From the NCBI RefSeq assembly GCF_004521965.1, contig NZ_SDGK01000045.1, positions 1 to 64,000 of the forward strand: a stretch of DNA of 64,000 nucleotides, in the 5' to 3' direction. Numbering within the stretch: the stretch's first letter is position 1; every line of letters starts with the position of its first letter. The position numbers were made by a program, and so were the translations under genes. The notes beneath the pieces are model-generated. The model had not been told where the DNA came from, did not search any database, and saw only the letters and a list, made by a program, of their open reading frames with translations. The DNA comes from Weissella cibaria (GTDB taxonomy: Bacteria > Bacillota > Bacilli > Lactobacillales > Lactobacillaceae). Shown one piece after another: positions 6,882 through 16,076 of this stretch.

Positions 6882-9064
6882 TGACGATGGTGGATAACGA
6901 CGCACTGACAATTGATATTGCTAGTGCAGTAGCAAAAGAATTAGCGTTGCCACTAACGAAAGTGACGGCGACAACAGAATTATTAGCTGATGGGAATACG
7001 GTGCCATTCGTGGCGCGTTACCGTAAGGAAGTCACGGGTAATTTGGATGAAGTTCAGATTCGTGATATCCAGGCGGTTACGAAGCGCTTAGAAGATTTGC
7101 AAGCACGTAAGCGAACCGTTCAAAAGGCAATTGCTGAACAAAAGGCAATGACGCCAAACTTGTTGAAAGCTTTGGCAGCGGCTGAAACAATGCAAGCAGT
7201 TGAAGATATTTATCTGCCTTATAAGCAAAAGCGCCGTACCAAGGCCACAATTGCTAAGGAAGCCGGATTGATGCCATTGGCACAATTGGTGCAAAAGTTT
7301 CCAACGACTGGCTTACAAGCCGAGGCGGCAAAGTTTGTGAACCCGGAGAAAGACTTGCCCGATATCGCGGCCGTTATGGCCGGCGTGCATGAAATTTTTG
7401 CGGAAGTGATTGGTGAAAATGCGGGGTTACGTAATTGGACACGTAAGTACACGCGTGATAATGGTCACCTAGTCTCAAAGCTGAAGCGTGGTGCGGGTGA
7501 CAAGGATACCCAAGAAGTCTTTAAGTTGTACTATGAGTTCAGTATGCCAGTCAGTAAGGTAGCAAATCACCAAATTTTGGCTATTAACCGCGGTGAGAAT
7601 GAAGGCGTTTTGTCGGGTAGTATCGAAGCGGACGCTGAAGCGATTGCCCGTTATTTGAAGTTCCGTTTGGTTGGTTCAAAAACGGGTGAGGCAGCCGGCA
7701 TGTTGGTTGCGGCTGCCAATGACGCGTACAAGCGCTTTATTGGTCCCGCTATCGAACGCGAATTGCGTAAAGAGCTTTTCGAACGGGCAGCTGGGGATGC
7801 AATCAAGGTCTTTGGTACGAATTTGTATCACCTACTTATGGCAGCACCGTTGCGCGGCCGGGTGGTACTAGGATTCGACCCAGGGATTCGAACTGGTTCA
7901 AAGTTGGCTGTGGTTGATGAAAACGGTAAATTCCTGGAAAAGGCGATTATCTATCCACATCGCGCTGCCAAGTACGATCCGCAAAGTGCCAAAGAGACGA
8001 TTATCAAGCTAGTTAAACAGTACGGTGTTTCACTGGTAGCGATTGGTAATGGAACGGCATCGCGTGAGTCACAAACGTTTATTGCGGACATTATCAAGTC
8101 AGACTTACCTGATTTGCAATACGTAGTGGTTAATGAGTCTGGGGCGTCTGTTTATTCAGCTAGCGATGTGGCGCGAGAAGAGTTCCCAGACCTGCAGGTT
8201 GAGCAGCGTTCAGCAATTTCAATTGCCCGTCGTTTGCAAGACCCAATGGCAGAACTTATTAAAATTGATCCGCAGGCGGTTGGTGTGGGGCAATATCAGC
8301 ACGATTTGCCAACCAAAGAGCTCGATGCTGAACTGGATGCGGTACTGGAAACGACCGTTAACCAAGTTGGGGTTAACTTGAATACAGCTTCACCACAATT
8401 ATTGACCCATATCGCTGGTTTGACGAAAACCACGGCGACTAACATTGTGACGTATCGTGATGAAAATGGTCAGTTTACATCGCGAGCGCAATTAAAGAAG
8501 GTGCCAAAGCTTGGCCCTAAGGCGTTTGAACAGGCTGCTGGTTTCTTGCGTTTACCAGATGCTAAGAACGCATTGGATAACACAGATATTCACCCTGAGT
8601 CATACAAAATCGCTGAAGCTCTGTTAAAAGAGGCTGGTGTGACAACGCCAGGAGCGGAAGCTGGTCAAGCGTTGCGTCGCTTTAATAACCAGGTCACAGC
8701 TGATCGACTTGGGATTGGGTTACCAACCTTGCAGGACGTGATTGCCTCGCTGGGTAATCCAGGACGTGATTTACGTGACGATGCACCAGGAGCGGTGTTG
8801 CGTTCAGATGTGTTGTCATTAAAGGATTTGAAGCCGGGGATGCAGTTGCAAGGAACCGTTCGAAACGTGGTTGACTTCGGTGCCTTTGTCGACTTGGGTG
8901 TCCACGAAGATGGCCTGGTCCATATTTCACGGATGGCCAAGCGGATGGTCAAAAAACCTCATGAGATTGTGGCCGTTGGTGATATTGTGACAGTTTGGGT
9001 CGTTGACGTGGATGTAAAACGTGAACGTATCGGTCTGTCGATGGTTGCACCAAAGGAAAATTAA
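6881..9064 (+). CDS. tex: Tex, S1-domain transcription accessory/RNA-binding protein
   Basis: The 727-residue protein has the full Tex layout: an N-terminal helical part with VPFVARYRKEVTGNLDE, a YqgF/RNase H-like domain starting at GFDPGIRTGSKLAVVD, helix-hairpin-helix repeats (LNTASPQLLTHIAGL), and a C-terminal S1 RNA-binding domain (LQGTVRNVVDFGAFVDLGVHE). Tex is a conserved cytoplasmic nucleic-acid-binding factor linked to transcription and ribosome-associated processes; its exact activity is not settled. The start overlaps the stop of the gene before it (taATG), and an alternative ATG six bases on is possible. Confidence 0.93.
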   Translation: MTMVDNDALTIDIASAVAKELALPLTKVTATTELLADGNTVPFVARYRKEVTGNLDEVQIRDIQAVTKRLEDLQARKRTVQKAIAEQKAMTPNLLKALAAAETMQAVEDIYLPYKQKRRTKATIAKEAGLMPLAQLVQKFPTTGLQAEAAKFVNPEKDLPDIAAVMAGVHEIFAEVIGENAGLRNWTRKYTRDNGHLVSKLKRGAGDKDTQEVFKLYYEFSMPVSKVANHQILAINRGENEGVLSGSIEADAEAIARYLKFRLVGSKTGEAAGMLVAAANDAYKRFIGPAIERELRKELFERAAGDAIKVFGTNLYHLLMAAPLRGRVVLGFDPGIRTGSKLAVVDENGKFLEKAIIYPHRAAKYDPQSAKETIIKLVKQYGVSLVAIGNGTASRESQTFIADIIKSDLPDLQYVVVNESGASVYSASDVAREEFPDLQVEQRSAISIARRLQDPMAELIKIDPQAVGVGQYQHDLPTKELDAELDAVLETTVNQVGVNLNTASPQLLTHIAGLTKTTATNIVTYRDENGQFTSRAQLKKVPKLGPKAFEQAAGFLRLPDAKNALDNTDIHPESYKIAEALLKEAGVTTPGAEAGQALRRFNNQVTADRLGIGLPTLQDVIASLGNPGRDLRDDAPGAVLRSDVLSLKDLKPGMQLQGTVRNVVDFGAFVDLGVHEDGLVHISRMAKRMVKKPHEIVAVGDIVTVWVVDVDVKRERIGLSMVAPKEN

Positions 9065-9068
9065 GCAA

Positions 9069-9097
9069 AAGAGTGAGCAGAATTGTTCGCTCTTTTT
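9069..9097 (+). terminator. Terminator of tex
   Basis: AAGAGTGAGC pairs with GTTCGCTCTT around a short loop and is followed by TTTTTT. Confidence 0.75.
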
Positions 9098-9110
9098 TGA
9101 TGCAAGCGGG

Positions 9111-9116
9111 TATAAT
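9111..9116 (+). promoter_or_regulatory. Probable -10 of the 111-residue gene
   Basis: TATAAT is a perfect -10 hexamer 25 bases before the start codon at 9142, which leaves a short leader holding GAGGAGG. The -35 position falls in the tex terminator and is weak. Confidence 0.5.
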
Positions 9117-9141
9117 AGCAACAATGAGGAGGAATGAAAAC

Positions 9142-9477
9142 ATGGCATTTTTAGACGGATTAAGTAAGGTCGCGAAAGCAACCGGTAACGTGGTGTCGGA
9201 AATTGGCGCACAGGCACAAAAGGGTGGGGAGTATCTCGCTGATCCTGAGAATCAAGCTAAAATTAATGCAAAAGTTGATGAAATCAAGGATAAGGTGACT
9301 GGTCTGTTCGCGAAGGACAAGACAGAACAACAAGCGGAAGAACCAGTTGAACCAAAAGAACGTAAGGACGTCACACCGGCTGATGAGGATATCGTACTAA
9401 AGTATGAGGACGTTGCAGAACCAGATAAGCAACCAGAAGTCTTGCAACCGCGTCAACACAAGGATGACGAGATTTAA
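9142..9477 (+). CDS. Unknown small charged cytoplasmic protein
   Basis: The 111-residue product is not recognised. It starts with a short amphipathic part (MAFLDGLSKVAKATGNV), continues with a Gln/Lys/Asp-rich helical segment (KINAKVDEIKDKVTGLF) and ends in a long, very acidic, probably disordered tail rich in Glu, Asp and Pro. There is no Cys, signal peptide or membrane segment. The start at 9142 is set by GAGGAGG ten bases upstream; an in-frame ATG at 9124 lies before that site. The general make-up recalls small stress or coat-like proteins, but no function is proposed. It is followed by a tRNA gene. Confidence 0.75.
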   Translation: MAFLDGLSKVAKATGNVVSEIGAQAQKGGEYLADPENQAKINAKVDEIKDKVTGLFAKDKTEQQAEEPVEPKERKDVTPADEDIVLKYEDVAEPDKQPEVLQPRQHKDDEI

Positions 9478-9541
9478 GCGACTTGCATATCATCGGTATA
9501 TCTGATAATATAATCTGTGCTGGTAGTTTTGGCACAGACAT

Positions 9542-9625
9542 GCGGTTGTGGCGGAATTGGCAGACGCGCAGGATTAAGGATCCTGTGGTAGAGATACCGT
9601 GCGGGTTCGACCCCCGCCAATCGCA
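9542..9625 (+). tRNA. tRNA-Leu (anticodon AAG)
   Basis: A complete type II tRNA with long variable arm can be folded. The acceptor stem is GCGGTTG/CAATCGC with one G-U pair; the D-arm contains GGCGGAATTGGCAGACGC. The anticodon stem CAGGA/TCCTG encloses the loop TTAAGGA, so the anticodon is AAG, reading CUU. The T arm has GCGGG-TTCGACC-CCCGC. The CCA end is not encoded. A TATAAT at 9509-9514 is the likely -10. Confidence 0.93.
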
Positions 9626-9638
9626 TAAAATATAAAAT

Positions 9639-9676
9639 CCTCTCAATTTGGTTTGGCCGAATTGAGGGGTTTTTTT
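9639..9676 (+). terminator. Terminator of tRNA-Leu
   Basis: CCTCTCAATT pairs with AATTGAGGGG, followed by a run of seven T. The IS30 element begins only a few bases after this T run. Confidence 0.85.
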
Positions 9677-9680
9677 GTTC

Positions 9681-10787
9681 TTGAATTTACAATTCAAGTG
9701 CAACACTAAGCTAAATAAAAACTGACTCATAATGAACCAGCGTAAAATGTAGTTTGTCTAGAACATACAGAACGCGAGGAAACATTATGAGTCATTATCA
9801 TCAGCTTACCGCATTTGATCGCGGACGTATAGAAGTTTTACTCAGAGAAGGGTTGTCAATGCGTAGCATTGCAAAAGAAATTGGTAGAAGCGCTTCGACA
9901 ATCTCTCGTGAGATTGCCCGCTGTGTTGGCTCAACTTATGAAGCTGAGGATGCCGATCAAAAGCACATGCTTGCTCGAACGAAGTCGCATAAACGCCGAA
10001 AGTTAGATAACACTGAACTGCGAGAACTAGTTATATATGGAATCAATCAAAAACATTGGTCGCCTGAACAGATAGCTGGTCGACTAAAGATTTCAAGAGG
10101 TCATACGATTATTAGCGCAAATACAATCTACCGAGCGATTTATAGAGATAACTTGGGCCAGCCGGTGAAAAGTCACAAAGCTCGGGGCATTGCTCGTGCG
10201 CTTCGGCATAGAGGAAAAACTCGACATACTAAAGGTCATGTCGAACGTCGAGGTAAGATTAGAATTCCAAATACGATTGACGAGCGACCTGCAGAAGCAG
10301 GTTGTCGCTCTCGAATTGGAGATTGGGAACTGGACACTGTTATTGGCCGTAAAGGCGGTCAAGTATTGGTCACAATGGTTGATAGGAAGACCAGAATATT
10401 ACTTTCAAAACGAGCGGCATCAAAGAAGACCGTCGATGTTATGAGAATCATAGGTTCAATGCTAGATTCCCTTCCAACCAGTCAGATACAGACTTTAACT
10501 CCAGACCGCGGAAATGAATTCAGTGCGCAAGATGAGATAACAAAGAAATTCGATGTCCAGTTTTACTTTCCTGATCCCCACGCTCCATGGCAACGCGGGA
10601 CCAACGAAAATACAAATGGGCTAATCCGTGAGTACGTCCCTAAAGGGACTGCAATCGAAGATTATTCAGACGAATACATTGAACAAATGGTTGAGCAAAT
10701 TAATAGCCGACCTCGAAAGCTTTTCGGCTGGAGATCGGCTAAAGAATATTATTTATCTCAAGTGTTCCGGTTGAATTGACAATTCAC
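9681..10787 (+). mobile_element. IS30-family insertion sequence, intact
   Basis: A complete transposase gene is bounded by imperfect terminal inverted repeats of about 26 bases: 9681-9706 on the left and 10762-10787 on the right (20 of 26 positions agree). Each end is itself nearly palindromic (TTGAATT-tac-AATTCAA on the left). Total length of about 1.1 kb fits IS30. It lies between the tRNA-Leu terminator and the asd terminator, damaging no gene. Short target duplications, 2-3 bases in this family, cannot be defined with confidence. Confidence 0.8.
9787..10779 (+). CDS. IS30-family transposase
   Basis: The 330-residue protein has an N-terminal helix-turn-helix (HQLTAFDRGRIEVLL, then MRSIAKEIGRSASTISREI) and a C-terminal DDE integrase core: Asp in GDWELDTVIG, Asp in TPDRGNEF and Glu in the ENTNGLIREY segment. 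These are hallmark IS30 motifs and all catalytic residues are present, so the enzyme may be active. GCGAGGA precedes the ATG at 9787. The frame ends within the right inverted repeat. Confidence 0.93.
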   Translation: MSHYHQLTAFDRGRIEVLLREGLSMRSIAKEIGRSASTISREIARCVGSTYEAEDADQKHMLARTKSHKRRKLDNTELRELVIYGINQKHWSPEQIAGRLKISRGHTIISANTIYRAIYRDNLGQPVKSHKARGIARALRHRGKTRHTKGHVERRGKIRIPNTIDERPAEAGCRSRIGDWELDTVIGRKGGQVLVTMVDRKTRILLSKRAASKKTVDVMRIIGSMLDSLPTSQIQTLTPDRGNEFSAQDEITKKFDVQFYFPDPHAPWQRGTNENTNGLIREYVPKGTAIEDYSDEYIEQMVEQINSRPRKLFGWRSAKEYYLSQVFRLN

Positions 10788-10794
10788 CATAAGA

Positions 10795-10822
10795 AAAAAG
10801 CCTGAGTTCATCTCCAGACTTC
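10795..10822 (-). terminator. Terminator of the dap/asd operon
   Basis: On the minus strand AGTCTG and CAGGCT form a short stem followed by six T. It ends the operon just before the IS30 element. Confidence 0.6.
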
Positions 10823-10831
10823 CCATTAGAT

Positions 10832-11926
10832 TTAGCCCATAAACAATTCAGCCGAACCAGCTGGTACTCGGACCAAATCAAGTGCCACCAAACGTTCAGC
10901 AATTTGCACGGCATTCCAAGCGGCACCTTTCAACAAGTTATCAGAAACCACCCACATGTGGTAGTTGCCATTATTTTCTAAATCAGGACGGACACGACCA
11001 ACAAATGTATCCCGCTTTCCTTCAGCGTTAATTGGTTGTGGGTAAATTTGGTGATCCGGATCATCTTCCAAGACAACGCCAGGCGCATCCGACAATGCTT
11101 GTTGGATGCCCTTTGTGCTAGTACCGTCCTTGTCTGTGACTTCAAAGTAAACCGTCTCACCGTGGCCAACTGGTACTGGTACACGAACAGCCGTGGCCGT
11201 CACCTTGATGTCTGGCGCATTCTTATCACCCAACATAATCTTCTTCGTCTCATGAATCATCTTGTACTCTTCATGCGTGTAGCCTTCATCTTCAAAGACG
11301 TCAATTTGAGGCAACAAGTTAAAGGCCAATGGGTAATGCTTCTTGTCACCCTTGGTTGGCAAAATTTCAGCCGTTTCGGTCTCACCATTCAAGTGTTGTT
11401 GCGCCTGGTTTAATAGTTCGTTCCAAGCAGATTGCCCTGCCCCAGAGGCAGCTTGGTAGGTTGAGACAACGACTTGCTTCAAACCGAAATTTTGACGGAT
11501 TGGTTCAAGTGCGACCACCATTTGAATCGTTGAGCAGTTCGGGTTAGCAACGATTCCATTGTGTTGATAAAGAGCCTGTTCATTAACCTCGGGCACCACC
11601 AGCGGCACGTTATCGTTCATCCGCCAAAATGACGTGTTATCCACGGCCACCGCCCCACGCTTAACCGCTTCAGGCAACAAGCGGGCTGACACAGAACCGC
11701 CGGCTGATGACAAGACTAAATCAACCCCCTCAAATGATTCGGGTTTGGCTTCTTCAATCACGATATCTGAGCCACGGAATTGGCGGTTTTGACCAGCTGA
11801 ACGAGACGAAGCCAACAACTTCAACGACTTAACCGAAATCGTTGATTGTTCCAATTGTTGAATCAAGCGGGTACCAACCGCTCCGGTAGCTCCTAAAATC
11901 GCAACTGTGTACTCACGTTCTGACAT
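10832..11926 (-). CDS. asd: Aspartate-semialdehyde dehydrogenase
   Basis: The 364-residue enzyme reduces aspartyl phosphate to aspartate semialdehyde with NADPH, the branch-point step to lysine/diaminopimelate, threonine and methionine. It shows the NADP-binding start [17 protein letters not shown], the catalytic cysteine C131 in [10 protein letters not shown] and the [10 protein letters not shown] segment. Length is normal. AAGGAG lies eight bases before the ATG. It is the last gene of the lysine operon, but a hairpin in the 100-base gap before it may reduce read-through or mark partly separate expression. Confidence 0.95.
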   Translation of the reverse strand: MSEREYTVAILGATGAVGTRLIQQLEQSTISVKSLKLLASSRSAGQNRQFRGSDIVIEEAKPESFEGVDLVLSSAGGSVSARLLPEAVKRGAVAVDNTSFWRMNDNVPLVVPEVNEQALYQHNGIVANPNCSTIQMVVALEPIRQNFGLKQVVVSTYQAASGAGQSAWNELLNQAQQHLNGETETAEILPTKGDKKHYPLAFNLLPQIDVFEDEGYTHEEYKMIHETKKIMLGDKNAPDIKVTATAVRVPVPVGHGETVYFEVTDKDGTSTKGIQQALSDAPGVVLEDDPDHQIYPQPINAEGKRDTFVGRVRPDLENNGNYHMWVVSDNLLKGAAWNAVQIAERLVALDLVRVPAGSAELFMG

Positions 11927-11974
11927 AATATTTTCTCCTTAAATTTTAATAAAAACCCGAAATTTGGGTACATT

Positions 11975-12004
11975 AAAAGCACAAGCTGAAATTAATCAGT
12001 TGTG
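11975..12004 (-). terminator. Possible attenuating hairpin between patA and asd
   Basis: On the minus strand GCACAACTGA pairs with TCAGCTTGTGC (one bulge) and is followed by TTTTAAT. A second weak hairpin with TTTTT follows at about 11951-11970. They could partly stop transcription before asd. Confidence 0.4.
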
Positions 12005-12028
12005 CCATTAATTATTAGTATTTTCTCA

Positions 12029-13210
12029 CTAACCCCTGAGGTCGACGTAATGCTTCAAGCGCACCATCGCCGTCTGCAAATCTTCCGTTGAGGCTGCGTA
12101 TGATAGACGCACATAGCCTTCACCACCGGCACCAAAAATTGATCCCGGTGCGATTCCAAGCTTAACCGTTTCCGCTAAGTCGTATACAAACGCCATATCA
12201 TCAGTGTTCAAGTTTGCTGGAATCTTCGCGAAAATGTAGAAGGCCCCCCCTGGTTGTGCGGCAGTAAAACCGGCTTCTGCCAAACCTGCCATCACCAAAT
12301 CACGGCGCTCCTTGTAGATATCACGCATCTCAGCCGCATCAGCACGGCCATGACGCAACGCCTCATTTGCCGCTGCCATCATCGGCCCTGGCACTGTCGT
12401 TACCAAGAATTGGTGCATTTTACCAACGTGCGTCATCAACGCAGCCGGTCCGGCCACATAACCCACACGGTAGCCAGTCATCGCATGTGATTTTGACAAT
12501 CCGCTCACCAAGATGGTTTGTTCTGGCAACAACTTCGCCATTGAAACGTGTTCACCATCGTAAACTAACTCGGCATAAATTTCATCAGACAAGACCAACA
12601 ATTGGTGTTCAGCCAAAATATCAGCAATTACTTGCACTTGCGCACCAGTATACGTGACACCCGTTGGATTTGATGGGTAGTTAAACAACACAGCTTTCAC
12701 ATTTGGATGTTCAGCTAAAGTCGCTTGTAGTTTTTCTGGTGTCAAGACAAAATCAGGCGCTGTATTGATACCAATCACTTTAAGGCCAATGATATTCGCA
12801 ATTGCTTCATACATTGGGAAAGTCGGTGTCGGGATAATAATTTCATCCCCCGCATTAAACAACGCGTTCATCGTCGCGAACAAGGCTTCCGAAGCGCCCA
12901 CAGTAACCACTACTTCACCGTTTGGTTCGTAACGTGGTGTATCAAACCGTTCAACTAAGTAGTCACTAATTGCTTCACGTAAAGCCAAATGCCCATGTGG
13001 CGCTGCGTAGTGTGAGTCGTCTTCGTCAATCGCAACTTTGGCAGCGTCCTTTATGTGCATTGGCACAGCAAAATCAGGCTCACCAAGTGTCAACTTTAAA
13101 ATGCCGTCGATGGCAGAAAATTTTTGGTCCACCACTCGAATTGGAGATGGTAAAATCTGGGCCAATCGTGTGTTAAAGCGATCAGCAAGGGCAGCATTTA
13201 ATTCTGGCAT
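12029..13210 (-). CDS. patA: N-acetyl-LL-diaminopimelate aminotransferase (PatA type)
   Basis: This 393-residue class I PLP aminotransferase carries the PLP lysine in SGLSKSHAMTGYRVGY and the family motifs FNYPSNPTG and SDEIYAEL. In the acetyl branch of the diaminopimelate pathway such an enzyme converts N-acetyl-2-amino-6-oxopimelate to N-acetyl-LL-DAP. Its place in an operon with dapH and the N-acetyl-DAP deacetylase supports that role. AAAGGAG five bases before the ATG at 13210 fixes the start; longer in-frame starts upstream lack a binding site. An aspartate aminotransferase side role cannot be excluded. Confidence 0.85.
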   Translation of the reverse strand: MPELNAALADRFNTRLAQILPSPIRVVDQKFSAIDGILKLTLGEPDFAVPMHIKDAAKVAIDEDDSHYAAPHGHLALREAISDYLVERFDTPRYEPNGEVVVTVGASEALFATMNALFNAGDEIIIPTPTFPMYEAIANIIGLKVIGINTAPDFVLTPEKLQATLAEHPNVKAVLFNYPSNPTGVTYTGAQVQVIADILAEHQLLVLSDEIYAELVYDGEHVSMAKLLPEQTILVSGLSKSHAMTGYRVGYVAGPAALMTHVGKMHQFLVTTVPGPMMAAANEALRHGRADAAEMRDIYKERRDLVMAGLAEAGFTAAQPGGAFYIFAKIPANLNTDDMAFVYDLAETVKLGIAPGSIFGAGGEGYVRLSYAASTEDLQTAMVRLKHYVDLRG

Positions 13211-13269
13211 GTTTTTCTCCTTTAGCTCACTGGCCATCTTATCAAGTCTCACCGGACTTTGTCGCGGCT

Positions 13270-14010
13270 TTACAATAGTTGATCTAGGCCGACCGCTAGG
13301 CCATCCACCTGCGTAACGTTACGAATTGCTAAGGCAACGCCCCCCATAAACGATTCACGGGTGAATGATGTTTGCTTGAGTCGTAATGTTTCCCCGGGTG
13401 CCCCGAAGATAACTTCTTCCTCGGCCACATAGCCAGGTAAACGCATCGCATGAACCGGCACCTGGTCGATTGCTTCCCCACGAGCAGCATCCGCCCGATA
13501 CTGGGTAATTGGTTTAGCCGTACGAGCCGCTGCAATGCGACTGGCGGTTACCCGAGCTGTCCCAGACGGTGAATCCACCTTATTGGGGTTATGAATTTCT
13601 AGCACTTCCGCATCCGGGAAATATTGCGCTGCTTTTTCAGCAAATTGCATCAACAACACCGCTGATAACGAAAAATTAGGTACGATAATCGCATGGCACG
13701 CATGCTTTTCAGCTAGATGGCGAAGTTGTGAAACTTGATCAGCTGGCAAGCCACTTGTCCCAACCACTAAATCAAAGCCGTGTGACAACGCATAAGTTGC
13801 ATTATCAAAGGCTGATTCGGGTAACGTCACATCTACCCAAACGTCTGCTACGACATCAATTTCGTTTAATTCCGTAAAAACCGGCACTGTCGCCTCGTGT
13901 GGTGTCCGACCTAGAATACCAACCAACGTCAAATCGGCCAGTTCGGTCAACATATTTTGGATGGCTACTCCCATTTTACCAAATCCACCCGCTAGAAATA
14001 CGGTTGTCAT
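13270..14010 (-). CDS. dapB: 4-hydroxy-tetrahydrodipicolinate reductase
   Basis: The 246-residue protein reduces hydroxy-tetrahydrodipicolinate with NAD(P)H. It has the N-terminal nucleotide-binding motif FLAGGFGKMG, the VGTSGLP segment and the dipicolinate-binding region EIHNPNKVDSPSGTA, in which the usual HH-x-K is changed to IHNPNK but the DSPSGTA part is kept. The start at 14010 follows AGAGAGGA; an upstream in-frame ATG would overlap dapA. It lies between dapA and patA in the lysine operon. Confidence 0.93.
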   Translation of the reverse strand: MTTVFLAGGFGKMGVAIQNMLTELADLTLVGILGRTPHEATVPVFTELNEIDVVADVWVDVTLPESAFDNATYALSHGFDLVVGTSGLPADQVSQLRHLAEKHACHAIIVPNFSLSAVLLMQFAEKAAQYFPDAEVLEIHNPNKVDSPSGTARVTASRIAAARTAKPITQYRADAARGEAIDQVPVHAMRLPGYVAEEEVIFGAPGETLRLKQTSFTRESFMGGVALAIRNVTQVDGLAVGLDQLL

Positions 14011-14029
14011 AAAAATTCCTCTCTCATCT

Positions 14030-14896
14030 TTACGCAAGATGTGTGATGACATCTGCCGTTTCATTTTCATCCAAAGGCAAAATTGGCAAACGCGTTAGGT
14101 TTTGCACCTCACCCTTTTCCGCCAAAACTGCTTTAACTGGTGCTGGCGAAGGGTAACTAAATAGCGTATTCATCCGTGGTGTTAACCACCGTTGCAGCTG
14201 CCCCGCCTTACCTAAATCACCATCATGGAACGCCAAGAACAAGTCGCGCATTTCAGGACTATACAGGTGTGCCGCCACTGAAATAGTGCCTGTCGCCCCA
14301 ATTGCCTTTGCCGCTAAAGTCTGGGCATCCTCACCGGTATAGACTGCAAAATCTGCTGGTGTGTGTTCAACCAAGTAAGCCAAATCATCAATACTTGTGA
14401 CTTGCTTGACGGCATTGATATTTGGATGCTGTGCTAATGTCACCACACTATCATTTGTCAAGCCAACCGCTGAACGGCCTGGGATGTTATACAGCATAAC
14501 TGGTACAGCTGATGCATCCGCAATCGCCGTAAAGTGGGCTAACATCCCCTTCTGACTTGGCTTATTGTAGTAAGGCGTCACAGCCAAAATAGCATCTATC
14601 CCAGGGATTGCACTAACCTCGGTGACCAACGCGACTGATTGGGCAGTATTATTATCACCGACATTTGCAATCACCGGCCCGCGGTTTCCCACCTTAGCGG
14701 CAAAGTAAGCATATAAAGCTAGCTTTTCTTCACGCGTCAAGGTTGGCGACTCGCCAGTGGTACCACCGATGACAAATCCTTGCGTGCCTTCTGCCAACAA
14801 TCTTTCGGTCAACGAATCCAACGCTGGATAATCAATCGTATCTTCTGCTGTAAAAGGCGTAATAATCGCCGTAATCAACTCAACTTCATCGTACAT
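14030..14896 (-). CDS. dapA: 4-hydroxy-tetrahydrodipicolinate synthase
   Basis: The 288-residue aldolase-fold enzyme condenses pyruvate and aspartate semialdehyde, the first committed step to lysine. The family motif GTTGESPTL is present, along with the tyrosine motif YYNKPSQ and the Schiff-base lysine in NAVKQVTSID. Length is typical. It sits between the deacetylase and dapB genes with short gaps. Confidence 0.95.
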   Translation of the reverse strand: MYDEVELITAIITPFTAEDTIDYPALDSLTERLLAEGTQGFVIGGTTGESPTLTREEKLALYAYFAAKVGNRGPVIANVGDNNTAQSVALVTEVSAIPGIDAILAVTPYYNKPSQKGMLAHFTAIADASAVPVMLYNIPGRSAVGLTNDSVVTLAQHPNINAVKQVTSIDDLAYLVEHTPADFAVYTGEDAQTLAAKAIGATGTISVAAHLYSPEMRDLFLAFHDGDLGKAGQLQRWLTPRMNTLFSYPSPAPVKAVLAEKGEVQNLTRLPILPLDENETADVITHLA

Positions 14897-14918
14897 AACA
14901 GTTGCCTCTTCTTATTAT

Positions 14919-16064
14919 TTATTGCATCATTCGCCAATTTAAGTAGCCGACCATTGCGTCAACACCCGGTTGCAAGGCGGCCTCATCAGGTGACAATCCG
15001 GCATTGTGTAGCGCATGAGTTGGATCACCAACCCCTAACCAAAACATCGTACCTGGGAATTTTTGTAGCAAGAAGCCAAAATCTTCGCCAGTCATCGCCG
15101 GCGCAATTTCTGAAAAATTAACAGTCGGTGCTTCCGTCATATAAGCCATAAAGTGGGCCGTTGTCGTATTGTTATTTTCAACCGGCATGTACCCCCCTTG
15201 AATCAACTGCAAGTCAGCCGTTACACCGGTTGCCAATGCCACCCCTGACACGATATCCCGCACACGTTGCTGCATCATGTCGATATCCTGCTGGCGGAAG
15301 GCCCGAATCGTCCCATCTAAATGGGCTGTTTCAGCAATCACATTACCGACCGTGCCAGCATGAAAAGTGCCTAATGTCACCACACCACCTCGGACTGGGT
15401 CAATATTACGTGACACAATCGTTTGCACTTGATTGACAAACATCGCACCCGCAACAACCGCATCGACAGCTTCATGTGGGTAAGCAGCGTGACCACCTTT
15501 ACCTGTAAAGGTTACATGAATCTCCGTCGTCCCCGCAAACAATGTCCCTTGACGCGTCGCAATTTGCCCAGTTGGCAAACCTGGATGATCATGTAAGCCA
15601 TAAAACTCATCTGGGCGCCATTCATCGGTAAACACACCCAAATCGTACGCCCGTTTACCTCCATAATTGGCTTCCTCAGCTGGTTGGAAAAAGAAAATCA
15701 AATTATCCTTCGGTTGATGCTGGGTAAAGTACGCTAAAATGCCTAACCCCACGGTCATATGCATATCATGACCGCACGCATGCATCAGGCCTATATGTTC
15801 TGAAGCAAATGGCAACCCCGTCGCCTCAGTAATTGGCAACGCATCAATATCCGCCCGATACCCAATTGTTCGTTGTGGATCGGTTCCAGCAACCCGAACG
15901 AGCAACGCCGTTGGTAGTTCAGGTATTTCACGTATTGTGACCCAGGATTGCTGCCATTGTGTGACCAGCTGTTTCAAATACTGGTGTGTCTGCGTTTCGC
16001 GTAACGCCAGTTCTGGGATGCGGTGCAAGTCACGCCGGACTTGTTTTAAATCAATCGGCGTCAT
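14919..16064 (-). CDS. dapL: N-acetyldiaminopimelate deacetylase (M20 family)
   Basis: The 381-residue metalloenzyme removes the acetyl group from N-acetyl-LL-DAP to give LL-DAP. It has M20 peptidase features: the metal-binding HACGHDMH motif, the PAEE segment with catalytic Glu, and the dimerisation domain around GKGGHAAYPHEAVDA. Sequence relatives include aminoacylases and amidohydrolases, but the neighbours dapH and dapA make the DAP role the best reading. Twelve bases separate it from dapH. Naming varies (dapL, ykuR, dapE2). Confidence 0.88.
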   Translation of the reverse strand: MTPIDLKQVRRDLHRIPELALRETQTHQYLKQLVTQWQQSWVTIREIPELPTALLVRVAGTDPQRTIGYRADIDALPITEATGLPFASEHIGLMHACGHDMHMTVGLGILAYFTQHQPKDNLIFFFQPAEEANYGGKRAYDLGVFTDEWRPDEFYGLHDHPGLPTGQIATRQGTLFAGTTEIHVTFTGKGGHAAYPHEAVDAVVAGAMFVNQVQTIVSRNIDPVRGGVVTLGTFHAGTVGNVIAETAHLDGTIRAFRQQDIDMMQQRVRDIVSGVALATGVTADLQLIQGGYMPVENNNTTTAHFMAYMTEAPTVNFSEIAPAMTGEDFGFLLQKFPGTMFWLGVGDPTHALHNAGLSPDEAALQPGVDAMVGYLNWRMMQ

Positions 16065-16076
16065 GTCAGTACCTCG

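Noticed and set aside
9480-9541. dif-like site near the strand switch
   Set aside because: The AT-rich stretch is better explained as the tRNA-Leu promoter and does not match the known Bacillus or streptococcal dif sequences.
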